A stretch of 64,000 bases of DNA from Auanema rhodensis (lineage: Eukaryota > Nematoda > Chromadorea > Rhabditida > Rhabditidae): NCBI GenBank assembly GCA_964057225.1, contig CAXKVF010000077.1, positions 620,001 to 684,000 of the forward strand, read 5' to 3'. The notes below the pieces were generated by a model, which did not search any database, was not told the DNA's origin, and saw only the letters and a program-made list of their open reading frames with translations. Within the stretch, counting starts at the first letter, position 1; each line of letters opens with the position of its first letter. This document shows, one piece after another, positions 36,785 through 51,569 of this stretch. Both the position numbers and the translations under genes were made by a program.

Positions 36785-39700
36785 AATCTAATTTTGAAAA
36801 CCGCATCTCTTTATCTTTCACGTGAAGCGAGTTACATACCAAGTGCACATCACGTGTACATTTAATTAGCATAAATTAAAGTTCACGTAAATTTCAAAGT
36901 CATGGTTACCATGAACTAATATCAATAAAAATTTGTTTTTAGACTAATATGGACATGGGGAATCTAATTTTGAAAACCGCATCTCTTTATCTTTCACGTG
37001 AAGCGAGTTACATACCAAATGCACATCACGTGTACATTTAATTAGCATAAATTAAAGTTCACGTAAATTTCAAAGTCATGGTTACCATGCACCAATATCA
37101 ATAAAAATTTGTTTTTAGACTAATATGGACATGGGGAATCTAATTTTGAAAACCGCATCTCTTTATCTTTCACGTGAAGCGAGTTACATACCAAGTGCAC
37201 ATCACGTGTACATTTAATTAGCATAAATTAAAGTTCACGTAAATTTCAAAGTCATGGTTACCATGAACCAATATCAATAAAAATTTGTTTTTAGACTAAT
37301 ATGGACATGGGGAATCTAATTTTGAAAACCGCATCTCTTCATCTTTCACGTGAAGCGAGTTACATACCAAGTGCACATCACGTGTACATTTAATTAGCAT
37401 AAATTAAAGTTCACGTAAATTTCAAAGTCATGGTTACCATTCACCAATATCAATAAAAATTTGTTTTTAGACTAATATGGACATGGGGAATCTAATTTTG
37501 AAAACCGCATCTCTTTATCTTTCACGTGAAGCGAGTTACATACCAAGTGCACATCACGTGTACATTTAATTAGCATAAATTAAAGTTCACGTAAATTTCA
37601 AAGTCATGGTTACCATGCACCAATATCAATAAAAATTTGTTTTTAGACTAATATGGACATGGGGAATCTAATTTTGAAAACCGCATCTCTTTATCTTTCA
37701 CGTGAAGCGAGTTACATACCAAGAGCACATCACGTGTACATTTAATTAGCATAAATTAAAGTTCACGTAAATTTCAAAGTCATGGTTACCATGAACTAAT
37801 ATCAATAAAAATTTGTTTTTAGACTAATATGGACATGGGGAATCTAATTTTGAAAACCGCATCTCTTTATCTTTCACGTGAAGCGAGTTACATACCAAGT
37901 GCACATCACGTGTACATTTAATTAGCATAAATTAAAGTTCACGTAAATTTCAAAGTCATGGTTACCATGAACCAATATCAATAAAAATTTGTTTTTAGAC
38001 TAATATGGACATGGGGAATCTAATTTTGAAAACCGCATCTCTTTATCTTTCACGTGAAGCGAGTTACATACCAAGTGCACATCACGTGTACATTTAATTA
38101 GCATAAATTAAAGTTCACGTAAATTTCAAAGTCATGGTTACCATGAACTAATATCAATAAAAATTTGTTTTTAGACTAATATGGACATGGGGAATCTAAT
38201 TTTGAAAACCGCATCTCTTTATCTTTCACGTGAAGCGAGTTACATACCAAGTGCACATCACGTGTACATTTAATTAGCATAAATTAAAGTTCACGTAATC
38301 TTCAAAGTCATGGTTACCATGAACCAATATCAATAAAAATTTGTTTTTAGACTAATATGGACATGGGGAATCTAATTTTGAAAACCGCATCTCTTTATCT
38401 TTCACGTGAAGCGAGTTACATACCAAGTGCACATCACGTGTACATTTAATTAGCATAAATTAAAGTTCACGTAAATTTCAAAGTCATGGTTACCATGAAC
38501 CAATATCAATAAAAATTTGTTTTTAGACTAATATGGACATGGGGAATCTAATTTTGAAAACCGCATCTCTTTATCTTTCACGTGAAGCGAGTTACATACC
38601 AAGTGCACATCACGTGTACATTTAATTAGCATAAATTAAAGTTCACGTAAATTTCAAAGTCATGGTTACCATGAACCAATATCAATAAAAATTTGTTTTT
38701 AGACTAATATGGACATGGGGAATCTAATTTTGAAAACCGCATCTCTTTATCTTTCACGTGAAGCGAGTTACATACCAAGTGCACATCACGTGTACATTTA
38801 ATTAGCATAAATTAAAGTTCACGTAAATTTCAAAGTCATGGTTACCATGCACCAATATCAATAAAAATTTGTTTTTAGACTAATATGGACATGGGGAATC
38901 TAATTTTGAAAACCGCATCTCTTTATCTTTCACGTGAAGCGAGTTACATACCAAGTGCACATCACGTGTACATTTAATTAGCATAAATTAAAGTTCACGT
39001 AAATTTCAAAGTCATGGTTACCATGAAGCAATATCAATAAAAATTTGTTTTTAGACTAATATGGACATGGGGAATCTAATTTTGAAAACCGCATCTCTTT
39101 ATCTTTCACGTGAAGCGAGTTACATACCAAGTGCACATCACGTGTACATTTAATTAGCATAAATTAAAGTTCACGTAAGTTTCAAAGTCATGGTTACCAT
39201 GAACCAATATCAATAAAAATTTGTTTTTAGACTAATATGGACATGGGGAATCTAATTTTGAAAACCGCATCTCTTTATCTTTCACGTGAAGCGAGTTACA
39301 TACCAAGTTCACATCACGTGTACATTTAATTAGCATAAATTAAAGTTCACGTAAATTTCAAAGTCATGGTTACCATGAACTAATATCAATAAAAATTTGT
39401 TTTTAGACTAATATGGACATGGGGAATCTAATTTTGAAAACCGCATCTCTTTATCTTTCACGTGAAGCGAGTTACATACCAAGTGCACATCACGTGTACA
39501 TTTAATTAGCATAAATTAAAGTTCACGTAAATTTCAAAGTCATGGTTACCATGAACCAATATCAATAAAAATTTGTTTTTAGACTAATATGGACATGGGG
39601 AATCTAATTTTGAAAACCGCATCTCTTTATCTTTCACGTGAAGCGAGTTACATACCAAGTGCACATCACGTGTACATTTAATTAGCATAAATTAAAGTTC

Positions 39701-40480
39701 ACGTAAATTTCAAAGTCATGGTTACCATGAATCAATATCAATAAAAATTTGTTTTTAGACTAATATGGACATGGGGAATCTAATTTTGAAAACCGCATCT
39801 CTTTATCTTTCAAGTGAAGCGAGTTACATACCAAGTGCACATCACGTGTACATTTAATTAGCATAAATTAAAGTTCACGTAAATTTCAAAGTCATGGTTA
39901 CCATGCACCAATATCAATAAAAAATTGTTTTTAGACTAATATGGACATGGGGAATCTAATTTTGAAAACCGCATCTCTTTATCTTTCACGTGAAGCGAGT
40001 TACATACCAAGTGCACATCACGTGTACATTTAATTAGCATAAATTAAAGTTCACGTAAATTTCAAAGTCATGGTTACCATGAACCAATATCAATAAAAAT
40101 TTGTTTTTAGACTAATATGGACATGGGGAATCTAATTTTGAAAACCGCATCTCTTTATCTTTCACGTGAAGCGAGTTACATACCAAGTGCACATCACGTG
40201 TACATTTAATTAGCATAAATTAAAGTTCACGTAAGTTTCAAAGTCATGGTTACCATGCACCAATATCAATAAAAATTTGTTTTTAGACTAATATGGACAT
40301 GGGGAATCTAATTTTGAAAACCGCATCACTTTATCTTTCACGTGAAGCGAGTTACATACCAAGTGCACATCACGTGTACATTTAATTAGCATAAATTAAA
40401 GTTCACGTAAATTTCAAAGTCATGGTTACCATGAACCAATATCAATAAAAATTTGTTTTTAGACTAATATGGACATGGGG

Positions 40481-43400
40481 AATCTAATTTTGAAAACCGC
40501 ATCTCTTCATCTTTCACGTGAAGCGAGTTACATACCAAGTGCACATCACGTGTACATTTAATTAGCATAAATTAAAGTTCACGTAAATTTCAAAGTCATG
40601 GTTACCATGCACCAATATCAATAAAAATTTGTTTTTAGACTAATATGGACATGGGGAATCTAATTTTGAAAACCGCATCTCTTTATCTTTCACGTGAAGC
40701 GAGTTACATACCAAGTGCACATCACGTGTACATTTAATTAGCATAAATTAGAGTTCACGTAAATTTCAAAGTCATGGTTACCATGCACCAATATCAATAA
40801 AAATTTGTTTTTAGACTAATATGGACATGGGGAATCTAATTTTGAAAACCGCATCTCTTTATCTTTCACGTGAAGCGAGTTACATACCAAGTGCACATCA
40901 CGTGTACATTTAATTAGCATAAATTAAAGTTCACGTAAATTTCAAAGTCATGGTTACCATGAAGCAATATCAATAAAAATTTGTTTTTAGACTAATATGG
41001 ACATGGGGAATCTAATTTTGAAAACCGCATCTCTTTATCTTTCACGTGAAGCGAGTTACATACCAAGTGCACATCACGTGTACATTTAATTAGCATAAAT
41101 TAAAGTTCACGTAAATTTCAAAGTCATGGTTACCATGAAGCAATATCAATAAAAATTTATTTTTAGACTAATATGGACATGGGGAATCTAATTTTGAAAA
41201 CCGCATCTCTTTATCTTTCACGTGAAGCGAGTTACATACCAAGTGCACATCACGTGTACATTTAATTAGCATAAATTAAAGTTCACGTAAATTTCAAAGT
41301 CATGGTTACCATGAACCAATATCAATAAAAATTTGTTTTTAGACTAATATGGACATGGGGAATCTAATTTTGAAAACCGCATTTCTTTATCTTTCACGTG
41401 AAGCGAGTTACATACCAAGTGCACATCACGTGTACATTTAATTAGCATAAATTAAAGTTCACGTAAATTTCAAAGTCATGGTTACCATGAACCAATATCA
41501 ATAAAAATTTGTTTTTAGACTAATATGGACATGGGGAATCTAATTTTGAAAACCGCATCTCTTTATCTTTCACGTGAAGCGAGTTACATACCAAGTGCAC
41601 ATCACGTGTACATTTAATTAGCATTAATTAAAGTTCACGTAAATTTCAAAGTCATGGTTACCATGAACCAATATCAATAAAAATTTGTTTTTAGACTAAT
41701 ATGGACATGGGGAATCTAATTTTGAAAACCGCATCTCTTTATCTTTCACGTGAAGCGAGTTACATACCAAGTGCACATCACGTGTACATTTAATTAGCAT
41801 AAATTAAAGTTCACGTAAATTTCAAAGTCATGGTTACCATGCACCAATATCAATAAAAATTTGTTTTTAGACTAATATGGACATGGGGAATCTAATTTTG
41901 AAAACCGCATCTCTTTATCTTTCACGTGAAGCGAGTTACATACCAAGTGCACATCACGTGTACATTTAATTAGCATAAATTAAAGTTCACGTAAATTTCA
42001 AAGTCATGGTTACCATGAAGCAATATCAATAAAAATTTGTTTTTAGACTAATATGGACATGGGGAATCTAATTTTGAAAACCGCATCTCTTTATCTTTCA
42101 CGTGAAGCGAGTTACATACCAAGTGCACATCACGTGTACATTTAAGTAGCATAAATTAAAGTTCACGTAAATTTCAAAGTCATGGTTACCATGAACCAAT
42201 ATCAATAAAAATTTGTTTTTAGACTAATATGGACATGGGGAATCTAATTTTGAAAACCGCATCTCTTTATCTTTCACGTGAAGCGAGTTACATACCAAGT
42301 GCACATCACGTGTACATTTAATTAGCATAAATTAAAGTTCACGTAAATTTCAAAGTCATGGTTACCATGAACTAATATCAATAAAAATTTGTTTTTAGAC
42401 TAATATGGACATGGGGAATCTAATTTTGAAAACCGCATCTCTTTATCTTTCACGTGAAGCGAGTTACATACCAAGTGCACATCACGTGTACATTTAATTA
42501 GCATAAATTAAAGTTCACGTAAATTTCAAAGTCATGGTTACCATGAACCAATATCAATAAAAATTTGTTTTTAGACTAATATGGACATGGGGAATCTAAT
42601 TTTGAAAACCGCATCTCTTTATCTTTCACGTGAAGCGAGTTACATACCAAGTGCACATCACGTGTACATTTAATTAGCATAAATTAAAGTTCACGTAAAT
42701 TTCAAAGTCATGGTTACCATGAACTAATATCAATAAAAATTTGTTTTTAGACTAATATGGACATGGGGAATCTAATTTTGAAAACCGCATCTCTTTATCT
42801 TTCACGTGAAGCGAGTTACATACCAAGTGCACATCACGTGTACATTTAATTAGCATAAATTAAAGTTCACGTAAATTTCAAAGTCATGGTTACCATGAAC
42901 CAATATCAATAAAAATTTGTTTTTAGACTAATATGGACATGGGGAATCTAATTTTGAAAACCGCATCTCTTTATCTTTCACGTGAAGCGAGTTACATACC
43001 AAGTGCACATCACGTGTACATTTAATTAGCATAAATTAAAGTTCACGTAAATTTCAAAGTCATGGTTACCATGAACCAATATCAATAAAAATTTGTTTTT
43101 AGACTAATATGGACATGGGGAATCTAATTTTGAAAACCGCATCTCTTTATCTTTCACGTGAAGCGAGTTACATACCAAGTGCACATCACGTGTACATTTA
43201 ATTAGCATAAATTAAAGTTCACGTAAATTTCAAAGTCATGGTTACCATGAACCAATATCAATAAAAATTTGTTTTTAGACTAATATGGACATGGGGAATC
43301 TAATTTTGAAAACCGCATCTCTTTATCTTTCACGTGAAGCGAGTTACATACCAAGTGCACATCACGTGTACATTTAATTAGCATAAATTAAAGTTCACGT

Positions 43401-43648
43401 AAATTTCAAAGTCATGGTTACCATGAACTAATATCAATAAAAATTTGTTTTTAGACTAATATGGACATGGGGAATCTAATTTTGAAAACCGCATCTCTTT
43501 ATCTTTCACGTGAAGCGAGTTACATACCAAGTGCACATCACGTGTACATTTAATTAGCATAAATTAAAGTTCACGTAAATTTCAAAGTCATGGTTACCAT
43601 GAACCAATATCAATAAAAATTTGTTTTTAGACTAATATGGACATGGGG
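40481..43648. repeat. 19-monomer (3344-bp) tandem duplication, copy 1
   Basis: Units 231-248 match units 250-267. Five otherwise rare or private bases recur at exactly 3344 bp: G40751/G44095 (AAATTAGAG), A41159/A44503 (AAATTTATTTT), T41383/T44727 (GCATTTCTTT), T41625/T44969 (GCATTAATTA) and G42146/G45490 (TTTAAGTAGC). The TCATC allele at 40508/43852 and the whole sequence of box types also agree. Upstream the copies diverge at 40328, where unit 230 has a private A. Confidence 0.92.
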
Positions 43649-43824
43649 AATCTAATTTTGAAAACCGCATCTCTTTATCTTTCACGTGAAGCGAGTTACA
43701 TACCAAGTGCACATCACGTGTACATTTAATTAGCATAAATTAAAGTTCACGTAAATTTCAAAGTCATGGTTACCATGAACCAATATCAATAAAAATTTGT
43801 TTTTAGACTAATATGGACATGGGG

Positions 43825-46800
43825 AATCTAATTTTGAAAACCGCATCTCTTCATCTTTCACGTGAAGCGAGTTACATACCAAGTGCACATCACGTGTACA
43901 TTTAATTAGCATAAATTAAAGTTCACGTAAATTTCAAAGTCATGGTTACCATGCACCAATATCAATAAAAATTTGTTTTTAGACTAATATGGACATGGGG
44001 AATCTAATTTTGAAAACCGCATCTCTTTATCTTTCACGTGAAGCGAGTTACATACCAAGTGCACATCACGTGTACATTTAATTAGCATAAATTAGAGTTC
44101 ACGTAAATTTCAAAGTCATGGTTACCATGCACCAATATCAATAAAAATTTGTTTTTAGACTAATATGGACATGGGGAATCTAATTTTGAAAACCGCATCT
44201 CTTTATCTTTCACGTGAAGCGAGTTACATACCAAGTGCACATCACGTGTACATTTAATTAGCATAAATTAAAGTTCACGTAAATTTCAAAGTCATGGTTA
44301 CCATGAAGCAATATCAATAAAAATTTGTTTTTAGACTAATATGGACATGGGGAATCTAATTTTGAAAACCGCATCTCTTTATCTTTCACGTGAAGCGAGT
44401 TACATACCAAGTGCACATCACGTGTACATTTAATTAGCATAAATTAAAGTTCACGTAAATTTCAAAGTCATGGTTACCATGAAGCAATATCAATAAAAAT
44501 TTATTTTTAGACTAATATGGACATGGGGAATCTAATTTTGAAAACCGCATCTCTTTATCTTTCACGTGAAGCGAGTTACATACCAAGTGCACATCACGTG
44601 TACATTTAATTAGCATAAATTAAAGTTCACGTAAATTTCAAAGTCATGGTTACCATGAACCAATATCAATAAAAATTTGTTTTTAGACTAATATGGACAT
44701 GGGGAATCTAATTTTGAAAACCGCATTTCTTTATCTTTCACGTGAAGCGAGTTACATACCAAGTGCACATCACGTGTACATTTAATTAGCATAAATTAAA
44801 GTTCACGTAAATTTCAAAGTCATGGTTACCATGAACCAATATCAATAAAAATTTGTTTTTAGACTAATATGGACATGGGGAATCTAATTTTGAAAACCGC
44901 ATCTCTTTATCTTTCACGTGAAGCGAGTTACATACCAAGTGCACATCACGTGTACATTTAATTAGCATTAATTAAAGTTCACGTAAATTTCAAAGTCATG
45001 GTTACCATGAACCAATATCAATAAAAATTTGTTTTTAGACTAATATGGACATGGGGAATCTAATTTTGAAAACCGCATCTCTTTATCTTTCACGTGAAGC
45101 GAGTTACATACCAAGTGCACATCACGTGTACATTTAATTAGCATAAATTAAAGTTCACGTAAATTTCAAAGTCATGGTTACCATGCACCAATATCAATAA
45201 AAATTTGTTTTTAGACTAATATGGACATGGGGAATCTAATTTTGAAAACCGCATCTCTTTATCTTTCACGTGAAGCGAGTTACATACCAAGTGCACATCA
45301 CGTGTACATTTAATTAGCATAAATTAAAGTTCACGTAAATTTCAAAGTCATGGTTACCATGAAGCAATATCAATAAAAATTTGTTTTTAGACTAATATGG
45401 ACATGGGGAATCTAATTTTGAAAACCGCATCTCTTTATCTTTCACGTGAAGCGAGTTACATACCAAGTGCACATCACGTGTACATTTAAGTAGCATAAAT
45501 TAAAGTTCACGTAAATTTCAAAGTCATGGTTACCATGAACCAATATCAATAAAAATTTGTTTTTAGACTAATATGGACATGGGGAATCTAATTTTGAAAA
45601 CCGCATCTCTTTATCTTTCACGTGAAGCGAGTTACATACCAAGTGCACATCACGTGTACATTTAATTAGCATAAATTAAAGTTCACGTAAATTTCAAAGT
45701 CATGGTTACCATGAACTAATATCAATAAAAATTTGTTTTTAGACTAATATGGACATGGGGAATCTAATTTTGAAAACCGCATCTCTTTATCTTTCACGTG
45801 AAGCGAGTTACATACCAAGTGCACATCACGTGTACATTTAATTAGCATAAATTAAAGTTCACGTAAATTTCAAAGTCATGGTTACCATGAACCAATATCA
45901 ATAAAAATTTGTTTTTAGACTAATATGGACATGGGGAATCTAATTTTGAAAACCGCATCTCTTTATCTTTCACGTGAAGCGAGTTACATACCAAGTGCAC
46001 ATCACGTGTACATTTAATTAGCATAAATTAAAGTTCACGTAAATTTCAAAGTCATGGTTACCATGAACTAATATCAATAAAAATTTGTTTTTAGACTAAT
46101 ATGGACATGGGGAATCTAATTTTGAAAACCGCATCTCTTTATCTTTCACGTGAAGCGAGTTACATACCAAGTGCACATCACGTGTACATTTAATTAGCAT
46201 AAATTAAAGTTCACGTAAATTTCAAAGTCATGGTTACCATGAACCAATATCAATAAAAATTTGTTTTTAGACTAATATGGACATGGGGAATCTAATTTTG
46301 AAAACCGCATCTCTTTATCTTTCACGTGAAGCGAGTTACATACCAAGTGCACATCACGTGTACATTTAATTAGCATAAATTAAAGTTCACGTAAATTTCA
46401 AAGTCATGGTTACCATGAACCAATATCAATAAAAATTTGTTTTTAGACTAATATGGACATGGGGAATCTAATTTTGAAAACCGCATCTCTTTATCTTTCA
46501 CGTGAAGCGAGTTACATACCAAGTGCACATCACGTGTACATTTAATTAGCATAAATTAAAGTTCACGTAAATTTCAAAGTCATGGTTACCATGAACCAAT
46601 ATCAATAAAAATTTGTTTTTAGACTAATATGGACATGGGGAATCTAATTTTGAAAACCGCATCTCTTTATCTTTCACGTGAAGCGAGTTACATACCAAGT
46701 GCACATCACGTGTACATTTAATTAGCATAAATTAAAGTTCACGTAAATTTCAAAGTCATGGTTACCATGAACTAATATCAATAAAAATTTGTTTTTAGAC

Positions 46801-46992
46801 TAATATGGACATGGGGAATCTAATTTTGAAAACCGCATCTCTTTATCTTTCACGTGAAGCGAGTTACATACCAAGTGCACATCACGTGTACATTTAATTA
46901 GCATAAATTAAAGTTCACGTAAATTTCAAAGTCATGGTTACCATGAACCAATATCAATAAAAATTTGTTTTTAGACTAATATGGACATGGGG
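43825..46992. repeat. 19-monomer (3344-bp) tandem duplication, copy 2
   Basis: Units 250-267 repeat units 231-248 without any difference that I noticed. The following unit has GAAGC (47121) where the equivalent in copy 1 has GAACC (43777), which bounds the duplication on the right. Its retention of five private markers makes it one of the youngest large events in the window, if it is not an assembly duplication. Confidence 0.92.
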
Positions 46993-47168
46993 AATCTAAT
47001 TTTGAAAACCGCATCTCTTTATCTTTCACGTGAAGCGAGTTACATACCAAGTGCACATCACGTGTACATTTAATTAGCATAAATTAAAGTTCACGTAAAT
47101 TTCAAAGTCATGGTTACCATGAAGCAATATCAATAAAAATTTGTTTTTAGACTAATATGGACATGGGG

Positions 47169-48224
47169 AATCTAATTTTGAAAACCGCATCTCTTTATCT
47201 TTCACGTGAAGCGAGTTACATACCAAGTGCACATCACGTGTACATTTAATTAGCATAAATTAAAGTTCACGTAAATTTCAAAGTCATGGTTACCATGAAC
47301 CAATATCAATAAAAATTTGTTTTTAGACTAATATGGACATGGGGAATCTAATTTTGAAAACCGCATCTCTTTATCTTTCACGTGAAGCGAGTTACATACC
47401 AAGTGCACATCACGTGTACATTTAATTAGCATAAATTAAAGTTCACGTAAATTTCAAAGTCATGGTTACCATGCACCAATATCAATAAAAATTTGTTTTT
47501 AGACTAATATGGACATGGGGAATCTAATTTTGAAAACCGCATCTCTTTATCTTTCACGTGAAGCGAGTTACATACCAAGTGCACATCACGTGTACATTTA
47601 ATTAGCATAAATTAAAGTTCACGTAAATTTCAAAGTCATGGTTACCATGAACCAATATCAATAAAAATTTGTTTTTAGACTAATATGGACATGGGGAATT
47701 TAATTTTGAAAACCGCATCTCTTCATCTTTCACGTGAAGCGAGTTACATACCAAGTGCACATCACGTGTACATTTAATTAGCATAAATTAAAGTTCACGT
47801 AAATTTCAAAGTCATGGTTACCATGCACCAATATCAATAAAAATTTGTTTTTAGACTAATATGGACATGGGGAATCTAATTTTGAAAACCGCATCTCTTT
47901 TTCTTTCACGTGAAGCGAGTTACATACCAAGTGCACATCACGTGTACATTTAATTAGCATAAATTAAAGTTCACGTAAATTTCAAAGTCATGGTTACCAT
48001 GCACCAATATCAATCAAAATTTGTTTTTAGACTAATATGGACATGGGGAATCTAATTTTGAAAACCGCATCTCTTTATCTTTCACGTGAAGCGAGTTACA
48101 TACCAAGTGCACATCACGTGTACAATTAATTAGCATAAATTAAAGTTCACGTAAATTTCAAAGTCATGGTTACCATGAAGCAATATCAATAAAAATTTGT
48201 TTTTAGACTAATATGGACATGGGG
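47169..48224. repeat. Six-unit block, copy 1 (11-monomer offset)
   Basis: Units 269-274 match units 280-285, 1936 bp (11 x 176) later. Shared bases include T47700/T49636 (GGAATTTAATT), C48015/C49951 (CAATCAAAATT), the TCATC then TTTTC succession, and the position-77 A allele in the last unit. The blocks diverge after this (GAAGC versus GAACC). Confidence 0.88.
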
Positions 48225-49104
48225 AATCTAATTTTGAAAACCGCATCTCTTTATCTTTCACGTGAAGCGAGTTACATACCAAGTGCACATCACGTGTACA
48301 TTAAATTAGCATAAATTAAAGTTCACGTAAATTTCAAAGTCATGGTTACCATGAAGCAATATCAATAAAAATTTGTTTTTAGACTAATATGGACATGGGG
48401 AATCTAATTTTGAAAACCGCATCTCTTTATCTTTCACGTGAAGCGAGTTACATACCAAGTGCACATTACGTGTACATTTAATTAGCATAAATTAAAGTTC
48501 ACGTAAATTTCAAAGTCATGGTTACCATGAACCAATATCAATAAAAATTTGTTTTTAGACTAATATGGACATGGGGAATCTAATTTTGAAAACCGCATCT
48601 CTTTATCTTTCACGTGAAGCGAGTTACATACCAAGTGCACATCACGTGTACATTTAATTAGCATAAATTAAAGTTCACGTAAATTTCAAAGTCATGGTTA
48701 CCATGCACCAATATCAATAAAAATTTGTTTTTAGACTAATATGGACATGGGGAATCTAATTTTGAAAACCGCATCTCTTTATCTTTCACGTGAAGCGAGT
48801 TACATACCAAGTGCACATCACGTGTACATTTAATTAGCATAAATTAAAGTTCACGTAAATTTCAAAGTCATGGTTACCATGAACCAATATCAATAAAAAT
48901 TTGTTTTTAGACTAATATGGACATGGGGAATCTAATTTTGAAAACCGCATCTCTTTATCTTTCACGTGAAGCGAGTTACATACCAAGTGCACATCACGTG
49001 TACATTTAATTAGCATAAATTAAAGTTCACGTAAATTTCAAAGTCATGGTTACCATGAACCAATATCAATAAAAATTTGTTTTTAGACTAATATGGACAT
49101 GGGG

Positions 49105-50160
49105 AATCTAATTTTGAAAACCGCATCTCTTTATCTTTCACGTGAAGCGAGTTACATACCAAGTGCACATCACGTGTACATTTAATTAGCATAAATTAAA
49201 GTTCACGTAAATTTCAAAGTCATGGTTACCATGAACCAATATCAATAAAAATTTGTTTTTAGACTAATATGGACATGGGGAATCTAATTTTGAAAACCGC
49301 ATCTCTTTATCTTTCACGTGAAGCGAGTTACATACCAAGTGCACATCACGTGTACATTTAATTAGCATAAATTAAAGTTCACGTAAATTTCAAAGTCATG
49401 GTTACCATGCACCAATATCAATAAAAATTTGTTTTTAGACTAATATGGACATGGGGAATCTAATTTTGAAAACCGCATCTCTTTATCTTTCACGTGAAGC
49501 GAGTTACATACCAAGTGCACATCACGTGTACATTTAATTAGCATAAATTAAAGTTCACGTAAATTTCAAAGTCATGGTTACCATGAACCAATATCAATAA
49601 AAATTTGTTTTTAGACTAATATGGACATGGGGAATTTAATTTTGAAAACCGCATCTCTTCATCTTTCACGTGAAGCGAGTTACATACCAAGTGCACATCA
49701 CGTGTACATTTAATTAGCATAAATTAAAGTTCACGTAAATTTCAAAGTCATGGTTACCATGCACCAATATCAATAAAAATTTGTTTTTAGACTAATATGG
49801 ACATGGGGAATCTAATTTTGAAAACCGCATCTCTTTTTCTTTCACGTGAAGCGAGTTACATACCAAGTGCACATCACGTGTACATTTAATTAGCATAAAT
49901 TAAAGTTCACGTAAATTTCAAAGTCATGGTTACCATGCACCAATATCAATCAAAATTTGTTTTTAGACTAATATGGACATGGGGAATCTAATTTTGAAAA
50001 CCGCATCTCTTTATCTTTCACGTGAAGCGAGTTACATACCAAGTGCACATCACGTGTACAATTAATTAGCATAAATTAAAGTTCACGTAAATTTCAAAGT
50101 CATGGTTACCATGAAGCAATATCAATAAAAATTTGTTTTTAGACTAATATGGACATGGGG
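49105..50160. repeat. Six-unit block, copy 2 (11-monomer offset)
   Basis: Units 280-285 repeat units 269-274. The units that follow (GAACC, GCACC, GAACC) resemble those after copy 1 if one monomer is skipped, which suggests loss of a unit after the duplication. Confidence 0.85.
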
Positions 50161-51216
50161 AATCTAATTTTGAAAACCGCATCTCTTTATCTTTCACGTG
50201 AAGCGAGTTACATACCAAGTGCACATCACGTGTACATTTAATTAGCATAAATTAAAGTTCACGTAAATTTCAAAGTCATGGTTACCATGAACCAATATCA
50301 ATAAAAATTTGTTTTTAGACTAATATGGACATGGGGAATCTAATTTTGAAAACCGCATCTCTTTATCTTTCACGTGAAGCGAGTTACATACCAAGTGCAC
50401 ATCACGTGTACATTTAATTAGCATAAATTAAAGTTCACGTAAATTTCAAAGTCATGGTTACCATGCACCAATATCAATAAAAATTTGTTTTTAGACTAAT
50501 ATGGACATGGGGAATCTAATTTTGAAAACCGCATCTCTTTATCTTTCACGTGAAGCGAGTTACATACCAAGTGCACATCACGTGTACATTTAATTAGCAT
50601 AAATTAAAGTTCACGTAAATTTCAAAGTCATGGTTACCATGAACCAATATCAATGAAAATTTGTTTTTAGACTAATATGGACATGGGGAATCTAATTTTG
50701 AAAACCGCATCTCTTTATCTTTCATGTGAAGCGAGTTACATACCAAGTGCACATCACGTGTACATTTAATTAGCATAAATTAAAGTTCACGTAAAATTCA
50801 AAGTCATGGTTACCATGCACCAATATCGATAAAAATTTGTTTTTAGACTAATATGGACATGGGGAATCTAATTTTGAAAACCGCATCTCTTTATCGTTCA
50901 CGTGAAGCGAGTTACATACCAAGTGCACATCACGTGTACATTTAATTAGCATAAATTAAAGTTCACGTAAATTTCAAAGTCATGGTTACCATGCACCAAT
51001 ATCGATAAAAATTTGTTTTTAGACTAATATGGACATGGGGAATCTAATTTTGAAAACCGCATCTCTTTATCTTTCACGTGAAGCGAGTTACATACCAAGT
51101 GCACATCACGTGTACATTTAATTAGCATAAATTAAAGTTCACGTAAATTTCAAAGTCATGGTTACCATGAAGCAATATCAATAAAAATTTGTTTTTAGAC
51201 TAATATGGACATGGGG

Positions 51217-51569
51217 AATCTAATTTTGAAAACCGCATCTCTTTATCTTTCACGTGAAGCGAGTTACATACCAAGTGCACATCACGTGTACATTTAATTA
51301 GCATAAATTAAAGTTCACGTAAATTTCAAAGTCATGGTTACCATGCACCAATATCAATAAAAATTTGTTTTTGACTAATATGGACATGGGGAATCTAATT
51401 TTGGAAACCGCATCTCTTTATCTTTCACGTGAAGCGAGTTACATACCAAGTGCACATCACGTGTACATTCAATTAGCATAAATTAAAGTTCACGTAAATT
51501 TCAAATTCATATGGTTACCATGCACCAATATCAATAAAAATTTGTTTTTAGACTAATATGGACATGGGG
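51217..51569. repeat. First linked 175-bp / 178-bp variant pair
   Basis: The unit at 51217 lacks A157 (TTTTTGACTAATATGG) and is 175 bp. The next, at 51392, opens with TTTTGGAAACC, has CATTCAATTAG, and reads CAAATTCATATGG where others read CAAAGTCATGG, giving 178 bp and an NdeI site (51508-51513). The same pair recurs at 57556/57731, 59319/59494 and 60552/60727. The linked changes cross the arbitrary unit boundary used here, so they are one continuous variant tract. Confidence 0.9.

Larger units (their letters stand above)
1..51216. repeat. Length-invariant domain: 291 consecutive 176-bp monomers
   Basis: Monomer k starts at 176(k-1)+1 for every k checked up to 292, and 290 x 176 = 51040 lands exactly on the unit start at 51041. 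I saw no insertion or deletion in this stretch. Variation is by substitution and concentrates at a few unit positions: 19 (CCGC to CCAC), 28-29 (TTATC, TCATC or TTTTC), 77 (T to A), 129-133 (GAACC, GAACT, GAATC, GAAGC, GCACC or TCACC), 155 (T to C), 168 (G to A) and 174 (G to A). Combinations of these alleles recur in blocks and allow segmental duplications to be followed. No coding potential is seen. Confidence 0.97.
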
